64,000 nt of DNA from Vandiemenella viatica (lineage: Eukaryota; Arthropoda; Insecta; Orthoptera; Morabidae), in contig CM061920.1 of NCBI GenBank assembly GCA_031002005.1, positions 115,372,095 to 115,436,094 of the forward strand, written 5' to 3'. The position numbers and the translations under genes were made by a program. Of this stretch, positions 11,629 through 21,156 are shown one piece after another. The stretch's first letter is position 1; the number at the start of each line of letters is the position of its first letter. A model generated the notes under the pieces. It was not told the DNA's origin, did no database searches, and was given only the letters and a program-made list of their open reading frames with translations.

Positions 11629-12259
11629 TGAAAATCAGCCAGACTAAGACGGTAGTCATGGTAACAGGTACATCGTCTTCCAATATGAATATTTATCTAA
11701 ACAACCAACAACTACGAGATGTTGGCGAATTCAATATCTTGGCAGTACTCTGAGTACAGACAACACCAGTAAATGTGAGATTACAAACAGAAATAATAAT
11801 GTAGCAGTATTTTATAACCAGGTGAGAACTCTGTTGAGGAGCAACAAAGTTTCCAGAAAGTGTAAACATACATTATTCAAAACCTATTACATCCCCATGC
11901 TGACTTATCCACTAGAAACATGTATGCTGTCCAGAAGAGACAATAGTGGATTTCAAGTCTCTGAAATGAAGTTTTTGTATACCAGGCTTCAAAGAACACA
12001 AAAGGACCATGTGAGGAATGAAATCAATCATGCAGAGGCCAGTATGAACATCAGTGTGGCAAAATCTTTACAGCATTTTCACCTGAGGTGGAATGGACAT
12101 GTTGGAAGGATGGAGGAAGAAAGAAGAACAAAGAGCTTCTTTAATATGAACATCTTAGGTAGATGACATGCAACGCCCAAAAAGAAATGGATAGACCAAA
12201 TCAAGAAGGTGATAGAAGACTTAGGGCTTGATTCGAAGACTGGTCATGAACATCAACTA
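11629..12259 (+). pseudogene. RTE-like RT C-terminal region (continuation)
   Basis: Resumes at the LKISQTKT-like stretch exactly where the 10087 break left off. The open part (11822-12166) reads KHTLFKTYYIPMLTYPLETC, EMKFLYTRLQRTQKD, RNEINHAEASMNISVAKSL and LRWNGHVGRMEEERR, followed by a PKKKWIDQIKK motif near 12175-12210. This is the usual C-terminal region of this RT class. It is broken at 12260 by the mariner and continues for about 85 bp after 13555 to a 3' ATG-rich tail. Confidence 0.8.
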
Positions 12260-13554
12260 CAAGGGCGGTCTGAAAAATTCTAAGCCTAAAAATGTAAAAA
12301 CAATTTGACATTTACCAAATCATTTTTATTTCTCAATATAGTCTCCCTGAACACTGATACACTTAGTCCAACGATGTTCCTAGTTCATTATACCATCCCT
12401 GAAGTGGTTTTCTGGAAGGCCTGCAAAATATCCATCTACAGCTGCAATCAGCTCTTCATTTGAAGAAAAATGCTGACCAGCAAGAAAGTTTTTGAGTTTT
12501 GGGAATTGATAGAAGTCGGAGGGAGCCAAATCTGGGGAATGAAGTGGATGTTCCAACAAGTCGTAGTGCAGATCTCTTAATTTTCCCATTGCCAAACAAC
12601 TCTTGTGGGCAGGTGCATTGTCCTGACAAAAGACGATTTTCTTGTTCCTCAAACTGGGCTTTTTTTCACGAACTTTTTCATCCAGGGTGTCTAAAGGATC
12701 GGAATAGTATTTTACAGTTATTGTTTTACCCATTTCAAGGTAATCAATGAACAAAATATCTTTAGCATCCCAAAAAACTGATGCTATCACCTTCCTGCCG
12801 ATGGAAACCGACTTGGCCTTCTTTTGACCTGAACCACCAGCTTCTGTCCACTGCTTTGACTGCAGTCTTGATTCCGCCGTGTAGTGGTGAACCCATGTCT
12901 CATCCATAGTTATGAATCGACGCACAAAATCAGTTTTATTTTTGCTGAAACGCTCCAAACACTGTTCAGAAAGTCTCATGCAGATGCGCTTTTGATCAAC
13001 ATTGAGCAAATGCGGCACCCATCTTGTACAAAGCTTCTTCATATGCAATACTTCATGCAAAATGTATCCCACACATTCTTTTGATATCCCTGCTGTCTCA
13101 GCAATCTCACACACTTTTATTCGTCGATCAACCAAAACCATATCATGCACTTTCTGGATGAATTCTGGAGTTGTTGCACTTTTCGCACGTCCTTCGCGTT
13201 CATCATCTTCGAGACTGCTACGGCCACGTTTGAACTCAGCAGCCCAGTTCTTAAATGTCAAATATGAAGGAGAAGAGTCCCCATACACTTTTAAAAATCT
13301 TCTGTGGATCTCAGATAGCGTTAAACCTTCCTTTACAAAGAATTTTACAACTGCACGATACTCGATTTTTTCCATCTCTGGTACAACTCCGCACCGTGCC
13401 TGCATCAAACAACTGTACAGACCAAACTACAATGTAAAATGACTTGCAATTTCTTGCAGGCACGTCTGGCACATGCACCAACTTGCATGGAAAAAATAGC
13501 ATGGGCAGTGTTACCATCTATGGTCGAGGCCGAGAACTTCTCAGACAGCCCTCG
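12260..13554 (-). mobile_element. Mariner DNA transposon, near intact
   Basis: It is 1295 bp long with TA target duplications at 12258-12259 and 13555-13556. Ends read CAAGGGCGGTCTGA and, inverted, CGAGGGCTGTCTGA, so the inverted repeats are imperfect. It carries one transposase on the minus strand. The insertion splits the RTE-like element, whose sequence resumes directly after the right TA. Confidence 0.93.
12380..13375 (-). CDS. Mariner transposase (DD34D), late premature stop
   Basis: Cut-and-paste transposase of the mariner family, binding the element's inverted repeats. I start it at MEKIEYRAVV (13375); the frame is open 11 codons further upstream, but mariner proteins begin near this motif. 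Helix-turn-helix DNA-binding regions occupy about residues 1-110, the conserved WVPHLL box is at 119-124, and the catalytic triad is D158 (MDETW), D252 (QDNAPAH) and D287 (SPDLAPSD), giving exactly 34 residues between the last two. The frame stops at TAG after DGIMN. The same frame reopens for 17 codons, including EHRWTKCISVQGDYIEK, and ends at 12326-12328, where family members normally end. The copy therefore lacks a short tail and may be inactive, but is otherwise intact. Confidence 0.92.
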   Translation of the reverse strand: MEKIEYRAVVKFFVKEGLTLSEIHRRFLKVYGDSSPSYLTFKNWAAEFKRGRSSLEDDEREGRAKSATTPEFIQKVHDMVLVDRRIKVCEIAETAGISKECVGYILHEVLHMKKLCTRWVPHLLNVDQKRICMRLSEQCLERFSKNKTDFVRRFITMDETWVHHYTAESRLQSKQWTEAGGSGQKKAKSVSIGRKVIASVFWDAKDILFIDYLEMGKTITVKYYSDPLDTLDEKVREKKPSLRNKKIVFCQDNAPAHKSCLAMGKLRDLHYDLLEHPLHSPDLAPSDFYQFPKLKNFLAGQHFSSNEELIAAVDGYFAGLPENHFRDGIMN

Positions 13555-13991
13555 TATTCATGGACAGGAAGAAGTCTAAAGTGCCTGTGACCAGCACCCG
13601 GGAGACTGGAGCTGGAAAATGATGATGACGAATTTGTCGATCATGCAATTATAATAGTAGGAGACTTCAATTTGTCATATAATGAGTATATTAATTAAAT
13701 TCATGTTACTGGTGATAGGGATAAAACAGCTTGTGAAATGCTGCTCAATATGATGATCATCAAATTTTGCAGTTCATCACTGAACCAACCATAATGGTAA
13801 TGAAAACAATTTAGATATTCTTGTTAAAAATTTGCCTGAATTATTCACGGACATTGTTACTAGTACAGGAATAAGTTATCACAAAGTGGTAATTATAAAA
13901 TTAATAACAGAGGTGAGCGTGGAGACTTTCCCGGCGTACTGAAGCAATGTAGTCTTCATGGGTGTGCAGCCGGATGGTGTTTTGAAAACAC

Positions 13992-14026
13992 GACGTTTCG
14001 ACAACCAGCTCGGTTGTCTTCATCAG
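13992..14026 (-). ncRNA. Hammerhead ribozyme-like motif (mirror copy)
   Basis: Exact inverted counterpart of the core at 14045-14079: TCATCAG at 14020-14026 and TTTC at 13996-13999 on plus. A transcript of this insertion in either direction would contain one sense core. Confidence 0.6.
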
Positions 14027-14044
14027 GCTTCCGGTGCCTGAAGC

Positions 14045-14079
14045 CTGATGAAGACAACCGAGCTGGTTGTCGAAACGTC
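14045..14079 (+). ncRNA. Hammerhead ribozyme-like motif
   Basis: CTGATGA (14045-14051), then a perfect 7-bp stem II GACAACC-GAGCT-GGTTGTC, then GAAA (14072-14075), a palindromic ACGT stem III with no loop, and a GTC cleavage triplet ending at 14079. A loop-less stem III suggests it would work as a dimer, as described for Penelope hammerheads. Stem I is weak in this copy. Confidence 0.65.
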
Positions 14080-14170
14080 GTGTTTTCAAAACACCATCCG
14101 GCTGCACACCCGTGAAGACTACATTATTAATAACAGAGCACAAAAAAGGGGCCTCAAAGGGGTTTTTGTA

Positions 14171-16317
14171 ACAAACCTGAGAGATAATTATTTTTGTTTA
14201 TTTACTTACTAGCGGCATTGCCTGGTACAGTTGGCGTAGATTTACCAATACACTAAATTTTATTCACGCAATGAGAAACATGTATATCAAGTTTCATCCA
14301 TTTCCAGAATTAAAGAAAATCTAGGTTCACTCACCCCCTTTCAAGAAATTGGTGGGTTGAAGTTGATTAACATGTACACTATTTTTATTCATTCAAAAAG
14401 ATTCATATGTACCAAGCTTCAATTATTTCATACCAGCTATTTCCAGTACTATACTAAAGGGTAATTTAGTCGCATGGTTCTGGTGGGTTGGATGCATTGA
14501 TATGGAATACCTGTTCCATTTTACTCCAGACTACATTTCAATCTAATTACAACATCTGTTAATGTTGCTGCTCGAAAATTGAAATATGTACTGTACGCGC
14601 ATTAACACATACCACATACATATATATGTATCTGGTATGTGTCTGTTCGCACACACAGAAAATACAGATTTTAAATGGATATTCATAATTTGAAAGCTTG
14701 GGGTCAAAGTTAAAATTTAACTTATGTCTTAAGACGAAACGATACACTTATTTTATGAATATTTCAGCATTATCTGAAAACTGCTGAATCTATTTTGGTA
14801 ACGTTTTCATTTTCTGTATCTCAAAACTGTTTGAATTTATGCTCACAGATGTAAAGAATATATTTCAGATTTCTTCTCAGGAAATCAAATTCCACGTCAA
14901 TTTTCTATGGTAACATTAATTGTCCAATCACAAACATGTATAAACTTTCATGAAAAATCATTCAACAATAAGTGCATCATCAATGTCATCAAAAGTAAAA
15001 AAGTTCTCGTGCATATGTAAATATAGGGGATTCTACGATAACCGACATGTCTCAATTTCATCATGTATTCTCATGTAACTTCATAAGGCAAATCAAAATT
15101 GAAATTTTAGTTTTGATATGTCCTTATATTTCCCGACAAATCGTCTCTCACAGCTGAGATAGACTGAAATGTGACCTAGATGTGAAAAAATTTCAATTAG
15201 ACGATGGATTCTTATCTAACTTGAATGTTACGATATCATATCCCTAAACTGAAATGGTTAGTTTGAAACGCAACCTGGATGAGAAAAAATTTCAATAAAG
15301 TCACGGGGAATTCCAATCAATACATGTACAACGGGTGCATTAGTTTCTCCCTAGTGGTTGTGGTTAGGTTGAAATGTGGCCTAGACCAGAATAAAATCTG
15401 GAAGTAGTTTACACCGTGATACACGTCGTCAATAGTATAATGCTAATGAAATTACTAATATTAATTACAAATAATAACAAAATTCCTTTGTGCCTTATTC
15501 TATAATAAAATCATTCAGATACAGGCTGCATTTCAACCGAACCAAATCTCAGCTAATACTGACTTTTGGATAAAGGTAACAAAGAAAATGCCGCAAGGCA
15601 CTGAAAATAAGATAGGATAGGGAAAATAAACAGTTACCCGTCACTTACCACAGATGAAGGCAGGAACGCGAGACGTTTTCCTAAACTCTATTTACTCGTA
15701 CTTGTAACACTAAACGTTTAATACAAGGTTCTATTAATTACTGTGATGTGAATTAATGTACTTTGTTCTCCAAACACCCGATATTCAGCCTTTTATTGAA
15801 ATATAAAAAATGAAATACTGAAAAACATAATCTGTAGTAAAAAGAATGAAAGCTATATTAGTCGTTATCTACAATACTATCTCAAATGCCAGGGAAATTG
15901 TAGTATTAGTGTTACCTGTATGATTGAATATAATCAATCCAGAATAATATTATCGTAAATAAATTAAGGTTTTCATTGTGAACAGATCAGTAAAGATGAT
16001 AGCCAGAGACATTGTAATTGTGCTGCCAGAGATCATGATCAAACAAAAATTGTTTTTACCCCTCTCGATATTACTTTCTCACATTCAATATGGCCATCTG
16101 TGGCATTTAAAAACTGAATACTCCGAATTAAAGGAAAGAATATTTCAAGTTTTGTTTAGTGTGGAATATGCAACATAGGTATTATAGAAACTGCTTTAAT
16201 TGCTTTCATTAAAGGTTATGATCAGTAACATTGTAGTTGTGTTTCATGCAATGTATGCAACAACTAGTGGTTCCATCTTTGGTATTTGTCACCACACTTT
16301 GATAATTTCATTTAATA
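14171..16317. repeat. Non-coding, old dispersed repeats
   Basis: No coding frames. About 14525-14590 resembles 39045-39115 (CAGACTACATTTCAATCTAA-type phrase and GTTAATGTTGCTG), so it is part of a dispersed family. Between 15110 and 15400 a phrase around CCTAGATGTGAAAAAATTTCAAT recurs about every 100 bp in degenerate form. Superfamily unknown. Confidence 0.45.
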
Positions 16318-16510
16318 CTCCAGCGTTATGGATCCATCTTCTAACAACTGTTTTTTATTGACTTTCATCTACCAGACGCGTTTCGCCCTTCTGGAGTGGG
16401 GCATCGTCAGTGGCTATAAATAACATAATATTATCATCATATTTGTGTATGTGAATTATGTACATTAATTATATACTTCTGTGATAGTCATGGCTGCAGA
16501 TTCCTTGATC
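16318..16510 (-). repeat. Penelope-like element terminal region
   Basis: 16340-16395 (ACGCGTTTCGCCCTTCTGGA core) is the inverted copy of 20549-20610, so these two form the inverted ends of the Penelope-like remnant that the family A element later split. On the minus strand it carries a hammerhead-like core. Confidence 0.7.
16374..16410 (-). ncRNA. Hammerhead ribozyme-like motif of Penelope-like element
   Basis: On the minus strand: CTGACGA (16404-16410), a stem II closed by GCCC and GGGC, GAAA (16381-16384), the self-complementary ACGCGT and a GTC cleavage triplet with cut after 16375. Four base pairs of stem I (GCCA with TGGT) are visible. CTGANGA allows C at the variable position. Such dimer-type hammerheads are established in Penelope-like elements. 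Confidence 0.7.
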
Positions 16511-16601
16511 TTCGCCCTAGGGTTGAGTCTTGTAGGAATCCCTTGGATAGATCAGGGGTGCACTACACACGGGAATCGGCCACAAGGGTGGCAGGGGCCG
16601 T

Positions 16602-17468
16602 GTGGAGTGCATTGGGGGGTTTTTTAGGCTGAGGGAGGATGACCCTGAGGAGGAAATTCAGTTGCGGACAGCCAAGATAAATTCAGCACCGCATGTTAGG
16701 TGTAGCTTAAAAGAATCCCGAACATTAAAAGTTCTAGTAGTTAACTGCAGAAGTGTTTGTAATAAAAAGCCTGAACTCGAAAACGTTATTCGTAGTGCTG
16801 ATGCTGATATCGTAATAGGCACAGAAAGTTGGTTAAAACCGGATATAAGTTCCGGCGAAATTTTTAATAGTAACATGAACATTTTCCGTAAGGATAGGTT
16901 GCATTCCCAAGGAGGTGGTGTATTTATAGCTGTTAGTAAGTACCTCCCATGTAGCGAAATAGATGTCCATACTGTCTGCGAAATCATATGGATCAAGCTC
17001 AACGTAGCTAGGACAAAACTTGTGATAGGCTCCTTCTATCGTCCACCCGATGCAAGCGTAAATATTGCCAAGGCCTTGAGAAATAATGTAAATAATATAG
17101 CACGGCAATTTCCGGACCATAAAATAGTGCTAGGAGGTGACTTTAACTTGCCTGATATCGACTGTACTAATTATGTTCACGTTACTGGGGGCAGGGATAA
17201 AGCAACTTGCGAAATCATTCTAGACCTCTTCTCAGATCACCATCTTGAACAGCTCGTAACTGAACCAACGCGATGCCTCAACGGTAATGAAAATATTTTA
17301 GATATAGTTGTTACAAATAGGCCCGAACTATTCACGGATATTTCTACCACCGCAGGAATAAGTGATCACAAAGCTGTAATTGCTACAGTAAAACTAACAA
17401 CCACGCGCAGAAAGAGAAAAAGAGAGGATCGTTTACAGATTCAAAAAGGCTTCAAAAGAGTGTTTTGA
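16602..17468 (+). pseudogene. Family A AP-endonuclease domain
   Basis: 288 codons are open, beginning with GTG rather than ATG, so the true start is uncertain or lost. The apurinic-endonuclease-like domain nicks target DNA for target-primed reverse transcription. Visible motifs in order are VLVVNCRSVCNKKPEL (about 44-59), ADIVIGTESWL (near 68-79), GGGVFIAV, KLVIGSFYRPPD, VLGGDFNLPDID (about 194-205), ENILDIVVTN and SDHKAVIATV near the end. The reading frame closes with TGA at 17466-17468 just where the RT frame begins one base back. This points to a single-frame shift splitting what should be one ORF. Confidence 0.85.
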
Positions 17469-19186
17469 GGCATAATTACCACACCTTCTTGGTAGCAGGA
17501 GGCACCGTTGAAGAGAGGTGGCATCGATTCCTACATATACTCGGGGAAGGTATGAACTTGCATATACCCAAACGGACAATCAGGGAAGAGAACGATCCCC
17601 CATGGTACACACGGGAGGTTAAAAGGTTACTCAAGAAGCAAAGGAAGATACATGCACGATCAAAAAGGACGATGCATCGGACTGATTTAGATAAGTTAGA
17701 GGAGATAAGGGGACGTGTTAAGAATGCGATGCGTGAGGCATTTAATAACTTTCGTGAAAATTCTCTCTCTAAGAGCCTCACTGAAAACCCTAAGAAATTT
17801 TGGTCGTATGTAAAAAAAGTTAGTTGTAGTGGGAACAATAAGCCAGTTCTAATAAAAGACGGACGGGAGGTTGAAGACAGCCGCGACAAGGCTACCTTAT
17901 TTAACACCGAATTCAAAAATTCATTCACGGAAGAAAACTTGGAAAACATCCCCACTTTACCACATTGTGTGGAATTAGAGATGGACCCGATAGAAATTGA
18001 TAGCGTAGGAATTGTAAAGCAATTAAAACTCCTGAAGTGGGGTAAAGCGCCGGGTCCCGATGGTATACCGGTAAGAGTATTTTCTGAATACGCGGAGGGT
18101 ATTGAACCATTTCTGTCAGATATATTCCGTAAATCACTAGAAGAGAGAAAAGTACCTTCTAGCTGGAAAATAGCCCAAGTAATTCCCGTTTTTAAGAAAG
18201 GAGATTGGAGTGATTCTCGGAATTATCGACACATATCTCTAACATCAGTCTGCAGCAGAATTCTGGAACATGTCACATGCTCGAACATAATGAAGTTTCT
18301 AGATGAGAACGAGTTACTTACACCATGTCAACACGGATTTCGGAAGAAGCGATCATGTGAAACACAATTGGCCCTATTTTCTCACGACATAATGAAAGTT
18401 ATCGATGCAGGTTCGCAAGTTGATGCGTTTTTTTTTTTTTTTTTTTTGGATTTTCAGAAAGCTTTTGATTCTGTGCCACACAACCGACTTTTAGCGAAGA
18501 TTCGAGCTTACGGTATTTCAGCTCAGATTTGCGAGTGGATACATGATTTTCTAACTGGTCGATCACAATATGTCATTGTTGACGGGGAAGCCTCTTCCAA
18601 GATAAATGTTACTTTGGGCGTTCCTCAGGGAAGTGTAATAGGTCCACTTCTTTTCTTAATATTTATAAACGATCTAGGTGACAACGTCAAATGCTGGTTG
18701 CGATTGTTTGCCGACGATGCGGTTATCTATAGGGAAATAAGGTGCTCCGACAACTGCTTAGAAATTCAGCGCGATTTGGATGCTATTTTCGATTGGTGCT
18801 GTAAATGGCAGCTTACACTTAATTGCAAAAAGTGCAAGGCAATGCGGATAAGTAACAAGAAGAATCAGGTTGTTCATGAGTACAAAATAAACAATTCACC
18901 TGTTGACACGGTTGATTCCGTGAAGTATCTGGGGGTGATAGTACAAAGCAACGTGAAATGGGACATGCACATAACTTCCGTCGTAGGCAAGGCAAATTCT
19001 AAATTACGATTCATAGGTCATATTTTGAGGAATTGTAATGCTCAAACAAAGGAGATAGCGTATAAAACACTAGTGCGTCCGCATCTGGATTACTGTTGTG
19101 GGGTTTGGGATCCGTATCGCAAGGTTCTGATTGACTCAGTTGAGAGGGTGCAGAGGAGAGCCGCTAGATTCGTGACTTGTTGTTAA
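17465..19186 (+). pseudogene. Family A reverse transcriptase with internal poly-T tract
   Basis: 573 open codons continue the endonuclease polypeptide. Motifs: WGKAPGPDGIPVRVF (residues 192-206), NYRHISLTSV, HGFRKKRSCETQL (290-302), LDFQKAFDSV (328-337) with the first catalytic aspartate, GVPQGSVIGP (385-394) and LFADDA (414-419) with the catalytic pair. Immediately before LDFQ a 20-base T run (18428-18447) encodes six phenylalanines in frame where relatives have one or two residues, which would disturb the catalytic strand. The frame stops at TAA (19184-19186) after RAARFVTCC. Similarity continues in frame as SPYESVTELIHRLGWDSLED and later FFPRTIRDWN (about 19408-19437), so the stop is premature. 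Confidence 0.88.
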
Positions 19187-19512
19187 AGCCCTTATGAAAG
19201 CGTCACAGAATTGATACATAGATTGGGCTGGGATAGTTTGGAAGACAGACGACGTACCTTGCGTTCGAATTTATTGGAGAATATGCGAAAAAAATTAAAT
19301 TTCGAGTGCAATGAAATACTTCTTCCGCCAACCTATTTAGGTCGCAATGACCGGAGGATAAGATTAGAGAAATAAGATGCCGTACTGATACTTATATGTA
19401 TTCCTTCTTTCCTCGCACTATTCGGGATTGGAATGGGCGGGTTTAGGATTGGTGCTTAGCACCCTATGCCACCCACAATGTTTGTGATTTGCAGAGTATG
19501 GATGTAGATGTA

Positions 19513-20612
19513 GATGTTCATGCTTTAAAATTTTACCGTCTGTATGTTCAATCTGCTATAATTATTCTATATATTGTTTTATAGTATCCGTGTTCAAACA
19601 TAAATTCACTTCTTAATACTAAATTATCTGTATGGTTATAATCTTTATGTACATAAACTCTACTTACTAAAAATTGTGGCAGCTAGCACATGTCAGTCTG
19701 GAACAGCACCTTCCGCAATTTTCTGCACCGTTGTTTCTTGCTACACTTTAGCATTATTGCTCACTGTATAATTTGCTGTTAAACTGCACTTTTTAACTAC
19801 ATCAACTAGTTATTGTATCTACAGTGATGTGTTTATTATGTACGTACAGTGGTACCAACCTATTTCTGTTGACTATTGCTTTGTTCAGTCTATGTTAAAT
19901 TATATCTTTTTTTTGTGATTATCTTACCTATTATTTGTGATTTGTGAGTAACTGTGTTGGTTTTCATGTGTTGTGGTGTTTTCTATTGCTTTGTATAGTG
20001 TTTTGTTTGTTAAATTTGTGAATTCATTTAGGACCGTTTTTCCCTGTGTGATGGCTTTATGAATTTGATAACTTTCTTGCACTGTTAATAATTGTTTCTT
20101 GTAGTTATTGATTTTTAGAATTTTCATATCTGTTTGTATAGTTGTGGGTGGGTGATTGTTATCTAATAAATGCTCGGCATATGTGGAATAGTTTGTGCAT
20201 TTTATGGCTCTGATGTGTTCTTTGTACTTAGTATTGAAGTTCCTAGCTGTTTGACCTATGTATATATATTGCTTGGCACTGTTGGCAAGTCAGTTGGTAT
20301 ATTCCTGACTGTTGGAATTGGTCAGTTTCAGTGTTGGTTTTTAGATGGTTATGTAGTGTGTTATTTGTTCTAAGTGCTATTTGAATACCTTGTTTTTTGA
20401 ATATATTGCTTATCCTGTGTGTATGTTTGTTGATGTATGACATTGTGTACCATTGCTTATTAGATTGGTTCTGGATACTGGTGTGTACTGTATTGGGTGA
20501 TATCTGTTTGTGTGCTTTGTTCATGATTTTATTATTTAGTTGTCTAACTCCAGAAGGGCGAAACGCGTCTGGTAGATAAAAGTCAATAAAAAACAGTTGT
20601 TAGAAGACGGAT
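19513..20612 (-). mobile_element. Penelope-like element, 5'-truncated remnant
   Basis: Minus-strand element of which the GIY-YIG end remains; the reverse transcriptase is absent. It begins at 20612 with the inverted terminal segment matching 16340-16395. It is interrupted at 19512 by the family A element, beyond which its other end lies at 16318-16510. Confidence 0.75.
19924..20524 (-). pseudogene. Penelope-like GIY-YIG endonuclease region, frameshifted
   Basis: The first frame (20524-20243) ends FQQSGIYQLTCQQCQAIYI, with the GIY at about 20305 and the cysteine pair typical of Penelope-like endonucleases. The expected YIGQT box is broken by a one-base slip in a TATATATA stretch near 20260. 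After it the other frame continues GQTARNFNTKYKEHIRAI and then MKILKINNYKKQLLTVQESY (20127 down to 19924). The upstream part reads ISNIFKKQGIQIALRTNN, also typical of the RT-endonuclease linker. The domain nicks target DNA during insertion in this class. No RT is present, so the copy is dead. Confidence 0.8.
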
Positions 20613-21156
20613 TTTTATTCAAAAATAACTGCGGAACATGGCCTACAACAAGATTACTGAACGATAGATATGTTCACTTTGATCCCATGTGAGAATAATC
20701 TCGGGGATGCGGAACAGTACATACACTTATAAGTAATGTCAATATTACTATATAATTGATAATATTATATATTGACAAGAAGTTAGTTACGACCCATTAG
20801 TATAACCAATATTTCCCGTAATCTACAAATACAATCCCGAGTTAGTTAATACTTATTATGTGGAACAGTGTATAAACTTGTTACCAGCATCTAACAACCA
20901 GTTATTTTCTTACCAACCAGTTACCACAACTCATAAGCAGTCAATTACTTACAAACCTGTTAGTATCATAATTTTTTACAGCAGTTTTTGAGTGCATGCT
21001 ATCCCATGTTAGTTACTATATATGAGTGAAATTTTGTAAACAGTGTAATTACTTCATTTGTCAAAAGTTTCAACAGAAAGAAAAACCATATATCATTTTA
21101 GTAATTGTGGACAACTTTGTCACCTTCCCCTTCCATACACCATATATACTATTTTA

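Larger units (their letters stand above)
7431..13640 (+). mobile_element. RTE-like non-LTR retrotransposon split by two insertions
   Basis: The element is in three pieces: 7431-10087, 11629-12259 and 13555-13640. The first carries a 5' leader (7431-7900), the endonuclease and most of the RT. The second carries the RT C-terminus, and the last carries the 3' tail ending in ATGATGATG. The breaks hold a composite insert (10088-11628) and a mariner (12260-13554). Removing both gives about 3.4 kb, a plausible full length for this class. RTE-like assignment is from the endonuclease (MERRQLHV-T-LSET, DGYTLYWSG) and the GRP-KKW C-terminal motif. Confidence 0.75.
13913..14125. mobile_element. Palindromic Penelope-type insertion with paired hammerhead-like cores
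   Basis: Direct repeats ATTAATAACAGAG at 13900-13912 and 14126-14138 (13 of 13 identical) flank a 213-bp insert. Its 180-bp right part (13946-14125) is a nearly perfect palindrome with 86-bp arms, one mismatch seen and an 8-nt centre. Each arm carries a hammerhead-like core, one per strand. Penelope-like elements are known to end in such ribozymes and often carry inverted terminal copies. This may be a minimal non-autonomous Penelope-type copy; assignment is by inference. Confidence 0.7.
13641..14170 (+). pseudogene. CR1/L2-like family A, endonuclease fragment (copy 2)
   Basis: 13660-13912 plus 14139-14170 align with 17125-17460 of the family A element. This is the GGDFNLPD region through SDHKAVIA to the end of the endonuclease domain. 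The copy has many substitutions and deletions. A 213-bp palindrome with a 13-bp duplication interrupts it. Confidence 0.75.
16511..19512 (+). mobile_element. CR1/L2-like non-LTR retrotransposon, family A (copy 3, near full length)
   Basis: Best copy of the most abundant family in the window. It has a leader from 16511, an endonuclease frame 16602-17468, an RT frame 17465-19186, remaining coding sequence to about 19374, and a 3' end (ATGTAGATG)n-like at 19500-19512. It splits a Penelope-like remnant. In this class endonuclease and RT lie in one ORF, so the frame break at 17460 is a mutation rather than a gene boundary. Confidence 0.85.
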
